From: Candidatus Scybalocola faecigallinarum
GTDB lineage: Bacteria; Bacillota; Clostridia; Lachnospirales; Lachnospiraceae
Assembly (NCBI GenBank): GCA_018711005.1
Contig: DVIT01000007.1
Location: forward strand, 1 to 64,000
Reading direction: 5' to 3'
Length of the DNA: 64,000 nucleotides
This document shows, in pieces, positions 40,364 through 49,622 of the stretch. A model generated the notes under the pieces. It had not been told where the DNA came from, did not search any database, and worked only from the letters and a program-made list of their open reading frames with translations. Position 1 is the first letter of the stretch. Each line of letters starts with the position of its first letter. Made by a program: the position numbers and the translations under genes.

Positions 40364-42373
40364 ATGAAACAACACCCCAACTTATATCAGCGCCAAAGAA
40401 ATAATATCGCTCTGCTCACAGAAACATTATCCATCGCATCGCAGGGAAAGTATTTCGTCAACGGCAAGGAAATCCCATTAAAATATGACCAAAAACGCCT
40501 TTCAGACGCTATCGTCATAGCACCTGCACAGGTTCAAAAAAACCGGGATCAGATCACGGAAATGATCACCCTTCCTGCCAATGCCGCGCCCGGCCCTTTC
40601 ACCATTGAAACGACCGGTGAGGACACCTTCACTGCTGCCCGTCGGCTCAGCCGCCAGGGCCAGCCATCATCTCACAAGCAAAAAGTCCTTGTGTTAAACT
40701 TTGCCAATCCTGTCCACCCCGGAGGCGGCGTGCGCCGGGGCGCCAGAGCCCAGGAGGAAGATCTGTGCCGCCAGAGCACTCTTTTACTCTCCCTGGAAAG
40801 CAGCCAGGCAAGCTTTTACTATGCCCTTCACCGTAAACACAACGATTTTCTGGCTTCCGATACGATGATCCTTTCTCCCAACGTGGAAATTATAAGAAAT
40901 GCCAACGGCCAGCTTCTTCCCGACGGCACCACAGACGTTGCAGTGCTTACCTGTGCTGCCCCTGTTGCCCGCCATTGCGGCTTTGCCCCAACAGACGAGC
41001 GGCTGCAAAGAATACTCTACCGGCGTATTTCAGGCATCCTGTCCACAGCCATTGTTTACGGCTACCGCTATCTCGTCCTCGGCGCCTGGGGCTGCGGCGC
41101 CTTTGGAAATGATGCAAATATTGTCGCTCAATTATTTGCCCGTGCCTTCCGGGAAATTGAACAAAACTATATTCATGGCAATACGCCTTTTGGCCATGTG
41201 TGCTTTGCAGTTTTAGACCGGACGCCGGATCAGTATAATTTAAAAAGCTTTCGCCACTATTTTCACCAGACAGCCTCTGCCTGCACATCCCGGCCCGATG
41301 AAGCCCGGCAGGGACAGTCCCGCCGGACGAACCAAATCCGGGGCTGCCTTATCGGCGGCGCCGCCGGCGATGCCCTGGGCTATCCGGTGGAATTTATATC
41401 CAGAAGCCAGATCCTTAACCGCTACGGCAGCAGCGGCATTACTCAATATGAATATGATCCCCAACAGGGAACAGCCATTATTTCCGATGATACCCAAATG
41501 ACGCTGTTCACAGCTGAGGGTCTGATCCGCAGCCGCAGCAAAAACCAGGCCGGCGGTGCAGATGGGCACAACAGCCTTTGCTCCAGTATTTATCAGGCCT
41601 ACAAAGACTGGCTTTTCACCCAGACCGGTTCCATGGATGCAAAGACGCTGAAAGATCATGACAGCCGCCTGCTTCAGGTTCCCCAGCTTTGGGCATGGCG
41701 GGCGCCGGGCAATACATGTCTGGATGCCCTGCGTCAGGAAACCCTGGGCACACCGGAACAGCCGATCAATAACAGCAAGGGCTGCGGCGGCGTTATGCGG
41801 GTTGCTCCAATCGCCCTGTATTTTGATCCTTCTGTACCTGTTGAAGATGTTGACAGGCTTGGCGCCGCGGCCGCAGCCATTACACACGGCCATCCCTTAG
41901 GGTATATTCCTGCTGCCGCGCTGGTCCATATGATCCGGCGTATTGTTTTCGGGGGATGCACTCTTGGAAATACCCTGGAAGCCATTACCGCAGAAATGCG
42001 CAAAACCATGTGGGACCTTTATCCGGCAAATCCCTATATCCAACGCTTTTTCCAGCTTGTGGACAAGGCCGTGGAATTTTCAAAAAACACCCTGCCGGAT
42101 CACGTAAACATTGCCGCCCTTGGCGGGGGCTGGGTGGCAGAAGAAACCTTTGCCATTGCCCTTTATTGCTGCCTGAAATATCAAAATGACTTCTCAAAAG
42201 CCCTGATCGTCTCCGTCAACCATGGCGGCGACAGCGATTCCACCGGAGCTGTCACCGGAAATATCCTTGGCGCCCGGATCGGATATGAAGCCATCCCAAA
42301 ACAGTGGAAAGACAGGCTGGAGCTGGAACAGCTCATTGTGGAAATGGGGGATAGGCTGGGGGAAGCGGAATGA
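40364..42373 (+). CDS. Microbial PARG fused to ADP-ribosylglycohydrolase
   Basis: A 669-residue two-domain enzyme. Residues 1-300 are a microbial-type poly(ADP-ribose) glycohydrolase (TIGR02452/macrodomain): NFANPVHPGGGVRRGARAQE carries the GGG loop (120-122) and QEE pair (130-132) that cleaves ribose-ribose bonds. LGAWGCGAFGND near 240 is the macrodomain phosphate loop. Residues 325-669 are a DraG/ARH fold: GCLIGGAAGDALGYP, ISDDTQMTLF near 373 and NHGGDSDSTGA at 619 provide the two-metal site. The protein may thus remove both chains and protein-linked ADP-ribose. The start MKQHPNLYQR is 13 bases after GGAGG; an upstream ATG at 40352 is too close. The gene stands alone, without a visible ADP-ribosyltransferase. 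Confidence 0.88.
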   Translation: MKQHPNLYQRQRNNIALLTETLSIASQGKYFVNGKEIPLKYDQKRLSDAIVIAPAQVQKNRDQITEMITLPANAAPGPFTIETTGEDTFTAARRLSRQGQPSSHKQKVLVLNFANPVHPGGGVRRGARAQEEDLCRQSTLLLSLESSQASFYYALHRKHNDFLASDTMILSPNVEIIRNANGQLLPDGTTDVAVLTCAAPVARHCGFAPTDERLQRILYRRISGILSTAIVYGYRYLVLGAWGCGAFGNDANIVAQLFARAFREIEQNYIHGNTPFGHVCFAVLDRTPDQYNLKSFRHYFHQTASACTSRPDEARQGQSRRTNQIRGCLIGGAAGDALGYPVEFISRSQILNRYGSSGITQYEYDPQQGTAIISDDTQMTLFTAEGLIRSRSKNQAGGADGHNSLCSSIYQAYKDWLFTQTGSMDAKTLKDHDSRLLQVPQLWAWRAPGNTCLDALRQETLGTPEQPINNSKGCGGVMRVAPIALYFDPSVPVEDVDRLGAAAAAITHGHPLGYIPAAALVHMIRRIVFGGCTLGNTLEAITAEMRKTMWDLYPANPYIQRFFQLVDKAVEFSKNTLPDHVNIAALGGGWVAEETFAIALYCCLKYQNDFSKALIVSVNHGGDSDSTGAVTGNILGARIGYEAIPKQWKDRLELEQLIVEMGDRLGEAE

Positions 42374-42414
42374 AATCCTACGGCTATTAACAGCGCAATC
42401 CTCCGTGCTTTCAG

Positions 42415-43347
42415 CTACGCTCTCCTCATCTCCTCGATCTTAGCAAACACCCCGGTCTCATATTCCGTAGTTTCCGGGGCAATGTGGTGCATTAAAAATG
42501 TTTTTGCCATGGGCAGCCACTGGGCGCAGGCGTGGGCCTTGTCCTGCCGGTAAGGCTGGATAAGGTTTCTGCCCAGGGAAAAACCATGATCCCCGTATTC
42601 AAACATATGAAGCTCATAAGGGATTCCCTGTTCCTGAAGCTTCACTGCCAAAGCCAGGGCGTTCTGCGCTGTCACAAGGCCGTCATCTCTTGCCGCAGCA
42701 ATAAACACCGGCACTGTATGCTCTGACACATAATAGGCCGGGCTGTATTTTTTCTGAAGTTCTTCATCGGGATCTGCTGTGCCAAAAACATGGGTATTCA
42801 TGTCCACATTTCCCAATGGGGACGGATGGCTCTTGCGAAACGCCTCCTGGACCACATAGTCTGCCACCGGATAAATAAGCATGGCTGTCAACGGCTTAAA
42901 CACTTCCGGGGCTTCGTGGAAAAATTCCGAAAGCACCGGCGTGTACCAGGCAGTGGCATACATACCGCAAAGATGGCCTCCGGCAGAAAAACCTATTATA
43001 GAAATCTTATCTACATCCACTTCCCATTCCCGTGCATGCTCCCGAATGGTCAGTATGGCTTTCCCAAGATCCCGCACCTGAGCCGGGAAAAGGGTCTTTT
43101 CCAAAGGCGCCGTGGCTGCCACACTATATTCCAGGACAAATGCCTGGTAGCCGTCCATTGCAAAGGCCATCGCCACCGGATCCCCTTCATCGCCGTGACG
43201 CGGGCAGGTATTGTAGCCGCCGCCAGGGCATACGATCACTGCCGGACGCACCAGGGGCATGGGCATGATCTCCGGGGTTTTAGATACAAATGTGGTCAAA
43301 GTTACATCATCTCTGTCGTCCCATAAACTTAATGTTTCAATCTGCAT
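42415..43347 (-). CDS. Alpha/beta-hydrolase (acetyl-xylan-esterase-like)
   Basis: A 310-residue cytoplasmic esterase of the BD-FAE/Aes-like group. The oxyanion turn is IVCPGGGYNTC, the nucleophile Ser lies in IIGFSAGGHLCGMY (about residue 137), the acid is in AAARDDGLV, and the His is in EYGDHGFSLG. Such enzymes deacetylate xylo- and manno-oligosaccharides. The start MQIETLSLW was chosen because AGGAGG lies seven bases ahead; the earlier ATG is too close to it. It resembles the two hydrolases at 55.9-57.9 kb in layout. It is divergent from the AraC regulator at 43503, which may control it. Confidence 0.88.
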   Translation of the reverse strand: MQIETLSLWDDRDDVTLTTFVSKTPEIMPMPLVRPAVIVCPGGGYNTCPRHGDEGDPVAMAFAMDGYQAFVLEYSVAATAPLEKTLFPAQVRDLGKAILTIREHAREWEVDVDKISIIGFSAGGHLCGMYATAWYTPVLSEFFHEAPEVFKPLTAMLIYPVADYVVQEAFRKSHPSPLGNVDMNTHVFGTADPDEELQKKYSPAYYVSEHTVPVFIAAARDDGLVTAQNALALAVKLQEQGIPYELHMFEYGDHGFSLGRNLIQPYRQDKAHACAQWLPMAKTFLMHHIAPETTEYETGVFAKIEEMRRA

Positions 43348-43502
43348 ATGCATTCCTCCTTATTTGCCTTAAGTATACCTTCTTCCTGTTTCATTTACTT
43401 GTAGATTCATGGTATAATTACGACATATAATGTCCTGTGGATCTGTATGCCAAAGATCTGAAAAAAGTATTGGAAATATGGTGTTTTTAAGGAGGTAATG
43501 CC

Positions 43503-44651
43503 ATGATCAGGCCTGAAATCTGTATTGGAGATATAAGAAAATACGCGATTAAATGTCATCAGCAGCATCCGGATATATCTTTAGATTTTTATAATATATA
43601 CCAGCAGCTTATTTTTGAAAAGGGGCGTCAAAACGATCCTAAAGTGCCGGAGTCTGGCAAAGAATATGGCCCTGATAGTGCCCTGATACCGGATTTTATG
43701 GCGTGGGATACCAAGGATCCACAGGCACTGGCCCGGCTTATTGATCAGATCCCCGTATCCGGTGCCAGTGTCACGCCTTTATCCGCTATGCCTCAGATCG
43801 ATCCCAAACTCCCATATGTTAAGGCGGTCCGGCCCTTTTTTATTTCCCGGGAAATGCCCTACATCCATACGTCTCCCCATATTGACGACTGTTTTGTCTT
43901 TTTATATGTTTACGAAGGTTCCTGCCTTTTGGAGCTGGATCACACCGCGCATGAAATGCACCAGGGAGAACTGTGTATTATTTCTCCCCGGGTTATCCGC
44001 CGCCATCTGCTGACGGAAAATGACTTTGTCCTGTGTATTATGGCCGAGAAGCAGCATTTTGAAAATGCTTTCTTAACTCTGCTTGGAAAAGATAATTTTC
44101 TTTCAGAATTTTTCCGCAGGGCTCTTGTGCAAAATGAGCGGGGGCACATGTTTTTTATGATCCCTCCGGACACGGGAATTTGCCAGATCTTTCAGCGGCT
44201 GTTCCAGGAAATTGTCCGGCCGGATTCCTACTCAGACACAGTGTTCAGCCTTTGCCTCAACCTTTTATTCACTCAGATCATCCGCAGCCAGGAGGAAACC
44301 TACCGGTATTTTTCCCGCACTTCCACTCCGGCAGCATTTGTGGCCATGCCCTACATCCTTCAATATATCCAGGAAAATTTCTCCCAGCTGACCCTTGAAG
44401 CGCTGGCAGACCACTTTCACTATGACAAAAGCTATTTAAGCAAGACAATCCGCCGTTTTACCGGCAAAACTTATACAGAAATCGTCAGTCACTATAAGCT
44501 TGAGCGCGCAGCTCATCTCCTTAAAGAAACCGATGTAAAGATCAGCCGCATTGCCTATGACACCGGCTTTGGAAGCTGTGACCATTTTTCCCGGTGCTTT
44601 CGGAAATATTTCGCCGCAACGCCCCGGGAATACCGGAAAAAATACCGCTGA
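43503..44651 (+). CDS. AraC-family regulator (cupin sensor)
   Basis: A 382-residue regulator. Residues 120-215 form a cupin-like sensor (DCFVFLYVYEGSCLLELDHT, then GELCIISPRVIRRH), and residues 285-380 form the double helix-turn-helix (LTLEALADHFHYDKSYLSKT, then ISRIAYDTGFGSCDHFSRCF). The ATG follows TAAGGAGGTAATGCC. The upstream TATAAT at 43413-43418 is preceded by TGG, an extended -10. It is divergent from the acetyl-esterase gene, so regulation of that gene by a sugar signal is plausible but not shown. Confidence 0.9.
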   Translation: MIRPEICIGDIRKYAIKCHQQHPDISLDFYNIYQQLIFEKGRQNDPKVPESGKEYGPDSALIPDFMAWDTKDPQALARLIDQIPVSGASVTPLSAMPQIDPKLPYVKAVRPFFISREMPYIHTSPHIDDCFVFLYVYEGSCLLELDHTAHEMHQGELCIISPRVIRRHLLTENDFVLCIMAEKQHFENAFLTLLGKDNFLSEFFRRALVQNERGHMFFMIPPDTGICQIFQRLFQEIVRPDSYSDTVFSLCLNLLFTQIIRSQEETYRYFSRTSTPAAFVAMPYILQYIQENFSQLTLEALADHFHYDKSYLSKTIRRFTGKTYTEIVSHYKLERAAHLLKETDVKISRIAYDTGFGSCDHFSRCFRKYFAATPREYRKKYR

Positions 44652-44685
44652 CAGCTTTGGCCGCCTGTTTTTGAAGCGCGAGCCG

Positions 44686-45561
44686 TCAGCGGCCGGACAT
44701 CCCCTTGCGGTACTCTGTAGGCAGCACATGGTAAATGTCCTTAAATGCTTTTGTAAATTTGCTTTGATTTTCATAGCCCACCTTGCCGGCAATAACGGCG
44801 ATGCTGTCCCCGGTTTCCCGCAGAAGCCTTGCCGCTTCTTTTACCCGGTACGCTTTCATATAAGACGCGATGGGCATGCCGTAAACCGCTTTAAAAACCG
44901 TTTTTAAGGTACATGTATTGATCAGATAACGTTTGGACAGCGCTTCGATCGTAAATCTCTGGTCCAGATGGGTCACTAAAAGCTGGTGTATTTCCCGGAT
45001 CACATCTGCCTGAGCTGACGGCTGCAGGCCCATTTCCCGGTTCTTGGGCATTTCCATCATGGATAAAAACAAAATAAGCTCCTGAACCTTTAGCTTAAAA
45101 TAGGGAAGGCGCACCTGATCCGGCAGGTCATAAAGCTCTGAAAAAATATGCTCGATCTTGTCGCTGGCCGCCATGGCAACCGGACGGCCCTCAGGGAAAA
45201 ATTTCCTGTAAAGCTGACTGCCGTCGATCCCTGCTTCTTTTAGGATTTCCGGCGTTTCCCGGGTCAAAATATCCAGGTCAATGGCAATGGAAAGCCCCCG
45301 ATGATAGCCTAACGGGAAATTCATTTCAGATCCTGCACAGCAGTCCGACATATGGAGCAGCAGATCTCCCGGCCCCAGATAATACGTCATGCCGTCATTC
45401 ATTTTCCAGCCCATCCGCCCATCTTTGGAATGGTGGATGTGCATAACGCCTTCCTCTGCATGATGGCGGAGACAGCATTTTTCACCCTTGTAATCCCGAA
45501 AGGAAAGCTGTATTCCCGGAAACACAGAGACTTCTTCCACGGCAACTGCAGGTTCATCCAT
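44686..45561 (-). CDS. AraC-family regulator, coupled to arsR
   Basis: A 291-residue regulator with an N-terminal beta-rich sensor (SVFPGIQLSFRDYKGEKCCL, MTYYLGPGDLLLHMSD) and a C-terminal double helix-turn-helix near 195-285 (FTIEALSKRYLINTCTLKTV, IAVIAGKVGYENQSKFTKAF). The start MDEPAVAVEE follows TAGGAGGTGAGGGAACT. A much longer open frame upstream is the arsR gene read in another frame. It begins 15 bases after the arsR stop, so both are on one transcript. YbtA-like AraC proteins of this shape often govern metal uptake, which would suit a metal-response neighbourhood. Confidence 0.88.
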   Translation of the reverse strand: MDEPAVAVEEVSVFPGIQLSFRDYKGEKCCLRHHAEEGVMHIHHSKDGRMGWKMNDGMTYYLGPGDLLLHMSDCCAGSEMNFPLGYHRGLSIAIDLDILTRETPEILKEAGIDGSQLYRKFFPEGRPVAMAASDKIEHIFSELYDLPDQVRLPYFKLKVQELILFLSMMEMPKNREMGLQPSAQADVIREIHQLLVTHLDQRFTIEALSKRYLINTCTLKTVFKAVYGMPIASYMKAYRVKEAARLLRETGDSIAVIAGKVGYENQSKFTKAFKDIYHVLPTEYRKGMSGR

Positions 45562-45575
45562 AGTTCCCTCACCTC

Positions 45576-45938
45576 CTATGAAAGCGGACATGTGATCTCC
45601 ACCAGCTTTTCGATCATGTGATGCAACAGCTGGGCCGCCTGGGTATCTGCCGCTTTGTAGTAAACTTCCTTGCCATCTCTGCGGCTGACAATAAGGCCGC
45701 TGGCCTTCAGCAGCTTCAGATGATGGGAAACTGCCGGGCTGCTCATGCCGACAATGGCCGATATATTGATCACACATTCTTCGCAATGGCACAAAAGCCA
45801 GAAGATCCGTGTCCGGCTTGGATCCCCAAGCTGCTTAAAAATGTCTGAAACGGTCTGAAAATCCTGTGTCTGAGGCATATCGCCCAATATATTTTCAATT
45901 TCCTGCCCATGATCATGAGGTAAATATTCCTGTTCCAT
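45576..45938 (-). CDS. ArsR/SmtB-family metalloregulator
   Basis: A 120-residue winged-helix repressor. Recognition helix region VGMSSPAVSHHLKLLKASGL; wing SRRDGKEVYYKA. The alpha-3N-type metal site lies in the segment FWLLCHCEECVINIS, with three cysteines and a histidine close together. The C-terminal LLHHMIEKLVEITCP may add a second site. The N-terminal EQEYLPHDHGQE has further His. It is divergent from the HMA and P-ATPase genes; the palindrome at 46167-46186 overlaps their promoter and is the likely operator, released by Zn, Cd or Pb. It shares a transcript with the AraC gene. Confidence 0.9.
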   Translation of the reverse strand: MEQEYLPHDHGQEIENILGDMPQTQDFQTVSDIFKQLGDPSRTRIFWLLCHCEECVINISAIVGMSSPAVSHHLKLLKASGLIVSRRDGKEVYYKAADTQAAQLLHHMIEKLVEITCPLS

Positions 45939-46126
45939 AGTCTGTTCCTCCTTGCTATGCCTTTAGGATTATCATTTATTCTATAGTTTATCATACAGCA
46001 GTGGATTTGCAAACCGTTCCTCTACGCCCATTTAAACAGCAGTAACTGTTCATCCAGCTGCCACAAGCCCCTTCGCTCCATTTAGAAATCTTTTTCGCCC
46101 AAACAGAAGGATTTGACCAAAACAGC

Positions 46127-46186
46127 TTGACTTCCTTGAGTAAAGCGGCTATAGTATAAGCATAATGATTAAACAATTATTTAATC
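46127..46186 (+). promoter_or_regulatory. P-ATPase promoter with ArsR-type operator
   Basis: TTGACT (46127-46132), 17 bases, TATAGT (46150-46155). Just past the start site is GATTAAA-N6-TTTAATC (46167-46186), a typical SmtB/ArsR-type palindrome. TTAATCGTTTAA at 46181-46192 is also found at the cellobiose phosphorylase operator. Confidence 0.75.
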
Positions 46187-46271
46187 GTTTAAAAGCGTTG
46201 TGACATGAAAGTCAGCCAAAAACCGCCTGCAAAAGCGGATCTTAAGAATTATTGAGAGGAGCGTATTTATT

Positions 46272-46490
46272 ATGAAAAAGACTTATGAAATCGATGTAGA
46301 CTGTGCAAACTGTGCTAATAAAATGGAAGATGCCGCAAAGCGTACCGATGGTGTTAAAGATGCCACAGTAAACTTTATGGCTCTGAAAATGATCGTTGAA
46401 TTTGAAGATGGCCAGGATCCCAAAGCTGTTATGAAAAATGTTCTTAAAAACTGCAAAAAGGTTGAAGACGACTGCGAAATCTATCTTTAA
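46272..46490 (+). CDS. HMA-domain metallochaperone
   Basis: A 72-residue CopZ/HMA-type protein with ferredoxin-like fold. The metal-binding loop is VDCANCANKME (C-x-x-C at residues 11-14). The rest reads VKDATVNFMALKMIVEFEDG, the normal beta-alpha-beta spacing. It would carry a soft metal ion to the ATPase encoded 54 bases downstream, whose own N-terminus lacks an HMA domain. This is a split arrangement. The acidic residue pair near the C-terminus (VEDDCEIYL) fits Zn/Cd rather than Cu, but that is inference. The start follows GAGGAGCGTATTTATT. Confidence 0.9.
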   Translation: MKKTYEIDVDCANCANKMEDAAKRTDGVKDATVNFMALKMIVEFEDGQDPKAVMKNVLKNCKKVEDDCEIYL

Positions 46491-46544
46491 GGCCAGATCT
46501 GTACAGCACATAAAGGCACCCTGCTTTTAAGGAGGTCAGCGGTT

Positions 46545-48428
46545 ATGAACAAAAAACAAAAAAAGATGCTGATCCGGATCATTGTTGCGGCCGTACTTAT
46601 GGTCATTCTGTATTTTATTCCGGTCCAGCGCTATGTCCGCTTTATATTATACCTGATCCCCTATCTGATCGTCGGGTATGATATTTTAAGAAAAGCCTTT
46701 AAAGGCATTATTAACCGTCAGGTCTTTGACGAGAACTTTCTCATGGCTGTCGCAACGATTGGCGCCATGGCTATTGCCGTCTACGAAAACGGCGATTATA
46801 CCGAAGCGATTGCTGTTATGCTGTTTTATCAGATCGGCGAACTGTTCCAAAGCTACGCTGTAGGAAAAAGCCGCCGCAATATCAGCGCCCTGATGGATAT
46901 TCGGCCGGATTACGCCAATATTGAAAAAGACGGCAAATTAGAACAGGTCGATCCGGATGAAGTGGCTGTAGGCACAGTGATCGTCGTCCAGCCGGGAGAA
47001 AAAGTTCCCATTGACGGCATTATCGTGGAAGGTGACTCCACATTAAATACAAGCGCCCTTACCGGCGAAAGTCTCCCAAGAGACGCCCGCTGCGGCGATG
47101 AGGTGATCAGCGGCTGCATTAATATGACCGGCGTCCTTAAGATCCGCACCACAAAGGAATTTGGGGAATCCACAGTTTCCAAGATCCTGGAGCTTGTGGA
47201 AAATTCCAGCTCCCGAAAATCAAAGTCCGAAAACTTTATCTCAAAATTTGCTAAATATTATACCCCGGCGGTCTGCTACAGCGCCGTGGCCCTGGCCATC
47301 CTGCCGCCCCTGGTACGCATGCTCTTTCTCGGGCTGCCCGCAGACTGGGGCGTATGGGTCTACCGGGCCCTTACCTTCCTTGTGATCAGCTGCCCATGCG
47401 CGCTGGTCATCAGTATCCCCTTAAGCTTTTTCGCAGGCATCGGCGGGGCCAGCAAGGCCGGTATCCTTGTAAAAGGCTCCAATTATCTGGAAACCTTATC
47501 AAAAACAAAATATGTTGTATTTGATAAAACAGGAACATTGACCCAGGGTGTATTTGAAGTCAATGCCGTTCATCACAACACCATGGAGGAAAAACGGCTG
47601 CTGGAATATGCGGCCCTGGCAGAAAGCGCTTCCTCCCATCCCATAAGTAAAAGTATCCAGCGGGCTTACGGAAAAGAAATCGACCGTTCCCGGGTCAAGG
47701 ATATTAAAGAGATCAGCGGAAATGGCGTCACTGCCATTGTTGACGGCATTCCTGTGGCTGCGGGAAATGATAAGCTGATGAAATCTTTGGAAATTTCCTA
47801 TATTGATTGCCACCACGTAGGTACCATCATCCACATGGCGATCAACGGAGAATATGCCGGACATATTGTTATTTCGGATATTGTAAAGCCCCATGCCAAA
47901 GAAGCCATCAAAGCATTAAAAGCCTCCGGGATCACAAAAACCATCATGCTCACCGGAGACTCTGCCAAAGTTGCCGATCATGTAGCCCGGGAGCTTGGCG
48001 TGGACGAAGTCCACAGCGAGCTGCTTCCCGGTGATAAAGTCGAACAGGTGGAAAAGCTCCTGGCCTCCAAGCCGGAAAAAGGTAAGCTTGCTTTCGTCGG
48101 CGACGGCATCAACGATGCCCCTGTCCTTTCCCGGGCAGATATTGGTATTGCCATGGGCGCCCTGGGCTCTGATGCAGCCATTGAAGCCGCCGATGTCGTC
48201 CTTATGGATGACGATCCCCTGAAAATTGCCAAGGCCATACGCATTTCCCGGAAATGCCTTCGTATTGTATATGAAAACATTGCCTTTGCCCTGGGCATTA
48301 AGATCATCTGCCTGCTCCTGGGCGCCCTGGGATTTGTCAATATGTGGCTGGCCATCTTTGCCGATGTAGGCGTTATGATCATCGCCGTGCTTAACGCCAT
48401 CCGGGCGTTGTTTGTGAAAAAACTTTAA
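46545..48428 (+). CDS. Heavy-metal P1B-type ATPase (Zn/Cd/Pb exporter)
   Basis: A 627-residue metal pump. Two N-terminal helices without an HMA domain come first. The actuator TGES motif is in LTGESLPRDA (about residue 168), the transmembrane metal site is CPCALVIS (about 283), the phosphorylated Asp is in DKTGTLTQ (about 326), the HP motif is SSHPISKSI, and the hinge is GDGINDAPVL (about 520). CPC with the C-terminal helix sequence AIFADVGVMIIAVLNAIRAL (the D-x-G type) points to the Zn/Cd/Pb subgroup, not Cu. The start follows AAGGAGGTCAGCGGTT. It is controlled from the ArsR promoter upstream. Its last four codons overlap the end of the convergent LacI gene by four bases. Confidence 0.94.
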   Translation: MNKKQKKMLIRIIVAAVLMVILYFIPVQRYVRFILYLIPYLIVGYDILRKAFKGIINRQVFDENFLMAVATIGAMAIAVYENGDYTEAIAVMLFYQIGELFQSYAVGKSRRNISALMDIRPDYANIEKDGKLEQVDPDEVAVGTVIVVQPGEKVPIDGIIVEGDSTLNTSALTGESLPRDARCGDEVISGCINMTGVLKIRTTKEFGESTVSKILELVENSSSRKSKSENFISKFAKYYTPAVCYSAVALAILPPLVRMLFLGLPADWGVWVYRALTFLVISCPCALVISIPLSFFAGIGGASKAGILVKGSNYLETLSKTKYVVFDKTGTLTQGVFEVNAVHHNTMEEKRLLEYAALAESASSHPISKSIQRAYGKEIDRSRVKDIKEISGNGVTAIVDGIPVAAGNDKLMKSLEISYIDCHHVGTIIHMAINGEYAGHIVISDIVKPHAKEAIKALKASGITKTIMLTGDSAKVADHVARELGVDEVHSELLPGDKVEQVEKLLASKPEKGKLAFVGDGINDAPVLSRADIGIAMGALGSDAAIEAADVVLMDDDPLKIAKAIRISRKCLRIVYENIAFALGIKIICLLLGALGFVNMWLAIFADVGVMIIAVLNAIRALFVKKL

Positions 48429-49450
48429 CAGATATCTCTGTTAAAATGCCCCACAGACTGGCCGGGAATCAGTTTTCCCTGGATAATGACCTGCTGGATT
48501 TGAGTTGTTTTTGCCTGCTCAATCTCGCAGATCAGACGGATTGCTGCTTCCCGGCCAATTTTAGCTGTATCCTGGCGCACTGTAGTCAATCTGGGATAAA
48601 GGAGCTGAGACATACGGATCCCGTCATAACCGGCAATTGAAATATCGTCAGGGATGCGCATCCCTCTTTTTTCAATCTCATTTCTTCCGCCGATCAATGC
48701 CGTATCATCCGGATATAGAATACAGGTCGGAGGCTGCTCCATGTCTAAAAGTTCTCCGGTAAGCGTCTGGGCTTTCCGGGTATCCATATACGCCGCTTCC
48801 CGCACATAGTTCTTAGGGAGATCCAGGCCAAGTACATTCGCAGCATTATAAAAGCTTGCAAGACGATCCTTTGTAACATAGGATGTCTTTTGACCATGAA
48901 TATAGGCGATCCGGCGATGGCCGCAGCCGTAAACATAGCGCATCAGTGCTTCTATTCCTCCAATATTGTCAGAAAGCACCGCCGTACAATTTTGATGGAT
49001 ATAATCCACCGTCACAACAGGCAGATCGCTGTTCATTAATTCAATGACTTCCCGGGAATTAAAATCTCCGCAGACAATGGCCACGCCGTCAAAATTCCGG
49101 TACTTACAGTGAGCCAGATAAGACATTTTACGGTCATCAAAACAAGTATTAATAAACGTCAGATCATATCCCTGCTTTTCCACCTGTTCTTTTAAGCCGT
49201 TAAGCACCCCGGAAAAATATTCATGGGTAAGGCCACATCCGGCTTCTTCCTCAAAAAGGACTCCAATATTAAACGAACGGCTGGTCTTCAGCGCCCGGGC
49301 GGTTCCGTTAGGAAAATACCCCAACTCCTGTGCTGCCTTTCGAATCCTGGCTTTTGTTTCTTCACTAATGTCTTTCTGATCGCTCAGCGCTTTACTGACC
49401 GTTGCCGTAGAAACGCAGCATTTTTGCGCGATCGTTTTCATCGATACCAT
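48425..49450 (-). CDS. LacI-family regulator of cellobiose phosphorylase
   Basis: A 341-residue repressor. The LacI helix-turn-helix and hinge are at residues 4-60 (MKTIAQKCCVSTATVSKALS, ARALKTSR), followed by a periplasmic-binding-like sugar domain (NIGVLFEEEAGCGLTHEYFS, GCGHRRIAYIHG, ISIAGYDGIRMSQLLYPRLT). It ends VGHFNRDIC. The start follows AGAGGCAGCT. It is divergent from the GH94 gene, whose promoter has the operator ACTTAATCGTTTAAGT at 49669-49684; cellobiose or a related disaccharide is the probable inducer. It converges with the P-ATPase gene with a four-base overlap. Confidence 0.92.
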   Translation of the reverse strand: MVSMKTIAQKCCVSTATVSKALSDQKDISEETKARIRKAAQELGYFPNGTARALKTSRSFNIGVLFEEEAGCGLTHEYFSGVLNGLKEQVEKQGYDLTFINTCFDDRKMSYLAHCKYRNFDGVAIVCGDFNSREVIELMNSDLPVVTVDYIHQNCTAVLSDNIGGIEALMRYVYGCGHRRIAYIHGQKTSYVTKDRLASFYNAANVLGLDLPKNYVREAAYMDTRKAQTLTGELLDMEQPPTCILYPDDTALIGGRNEIEKRGMRIPDDISIAGYDGIRMSQLLYPRLTTVRQDTAKIGREAAIRLICEIEQAKTTQIQQVIIQGKLIPGQSVGHFNRDIC

Positions 49451-49508
49451 AGCTGCCTCTTTTCTATAAAAACGTTATGCTGCGCACAGCGCAGCTGCAC
49501 CACAGAAA

Positions 49509-49550
49509 GGGAAATATCCCCCGCTCTCTCCATATAGCCGGGATATTCCC
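49509..49550 (-). repeat. Inverted repeat in lacI leader
   Basis: GGGAAATATCCC (49509-49520) pairs with GGGATATTCCC (49540-49550) with one bulged base and a 19-base loop. It lies in the 5' leader of the minus-strand LacI gene and may stabilise or attenuate its mRNA. Confidence 0.45.
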
Positions 49551-49622
49551 CTTGCCCTATCATTTTCGTCTTTTAAGTATACCTCCGGAAATATAAATAT
49601 ACAAGGAATTTCAAAATTCATA

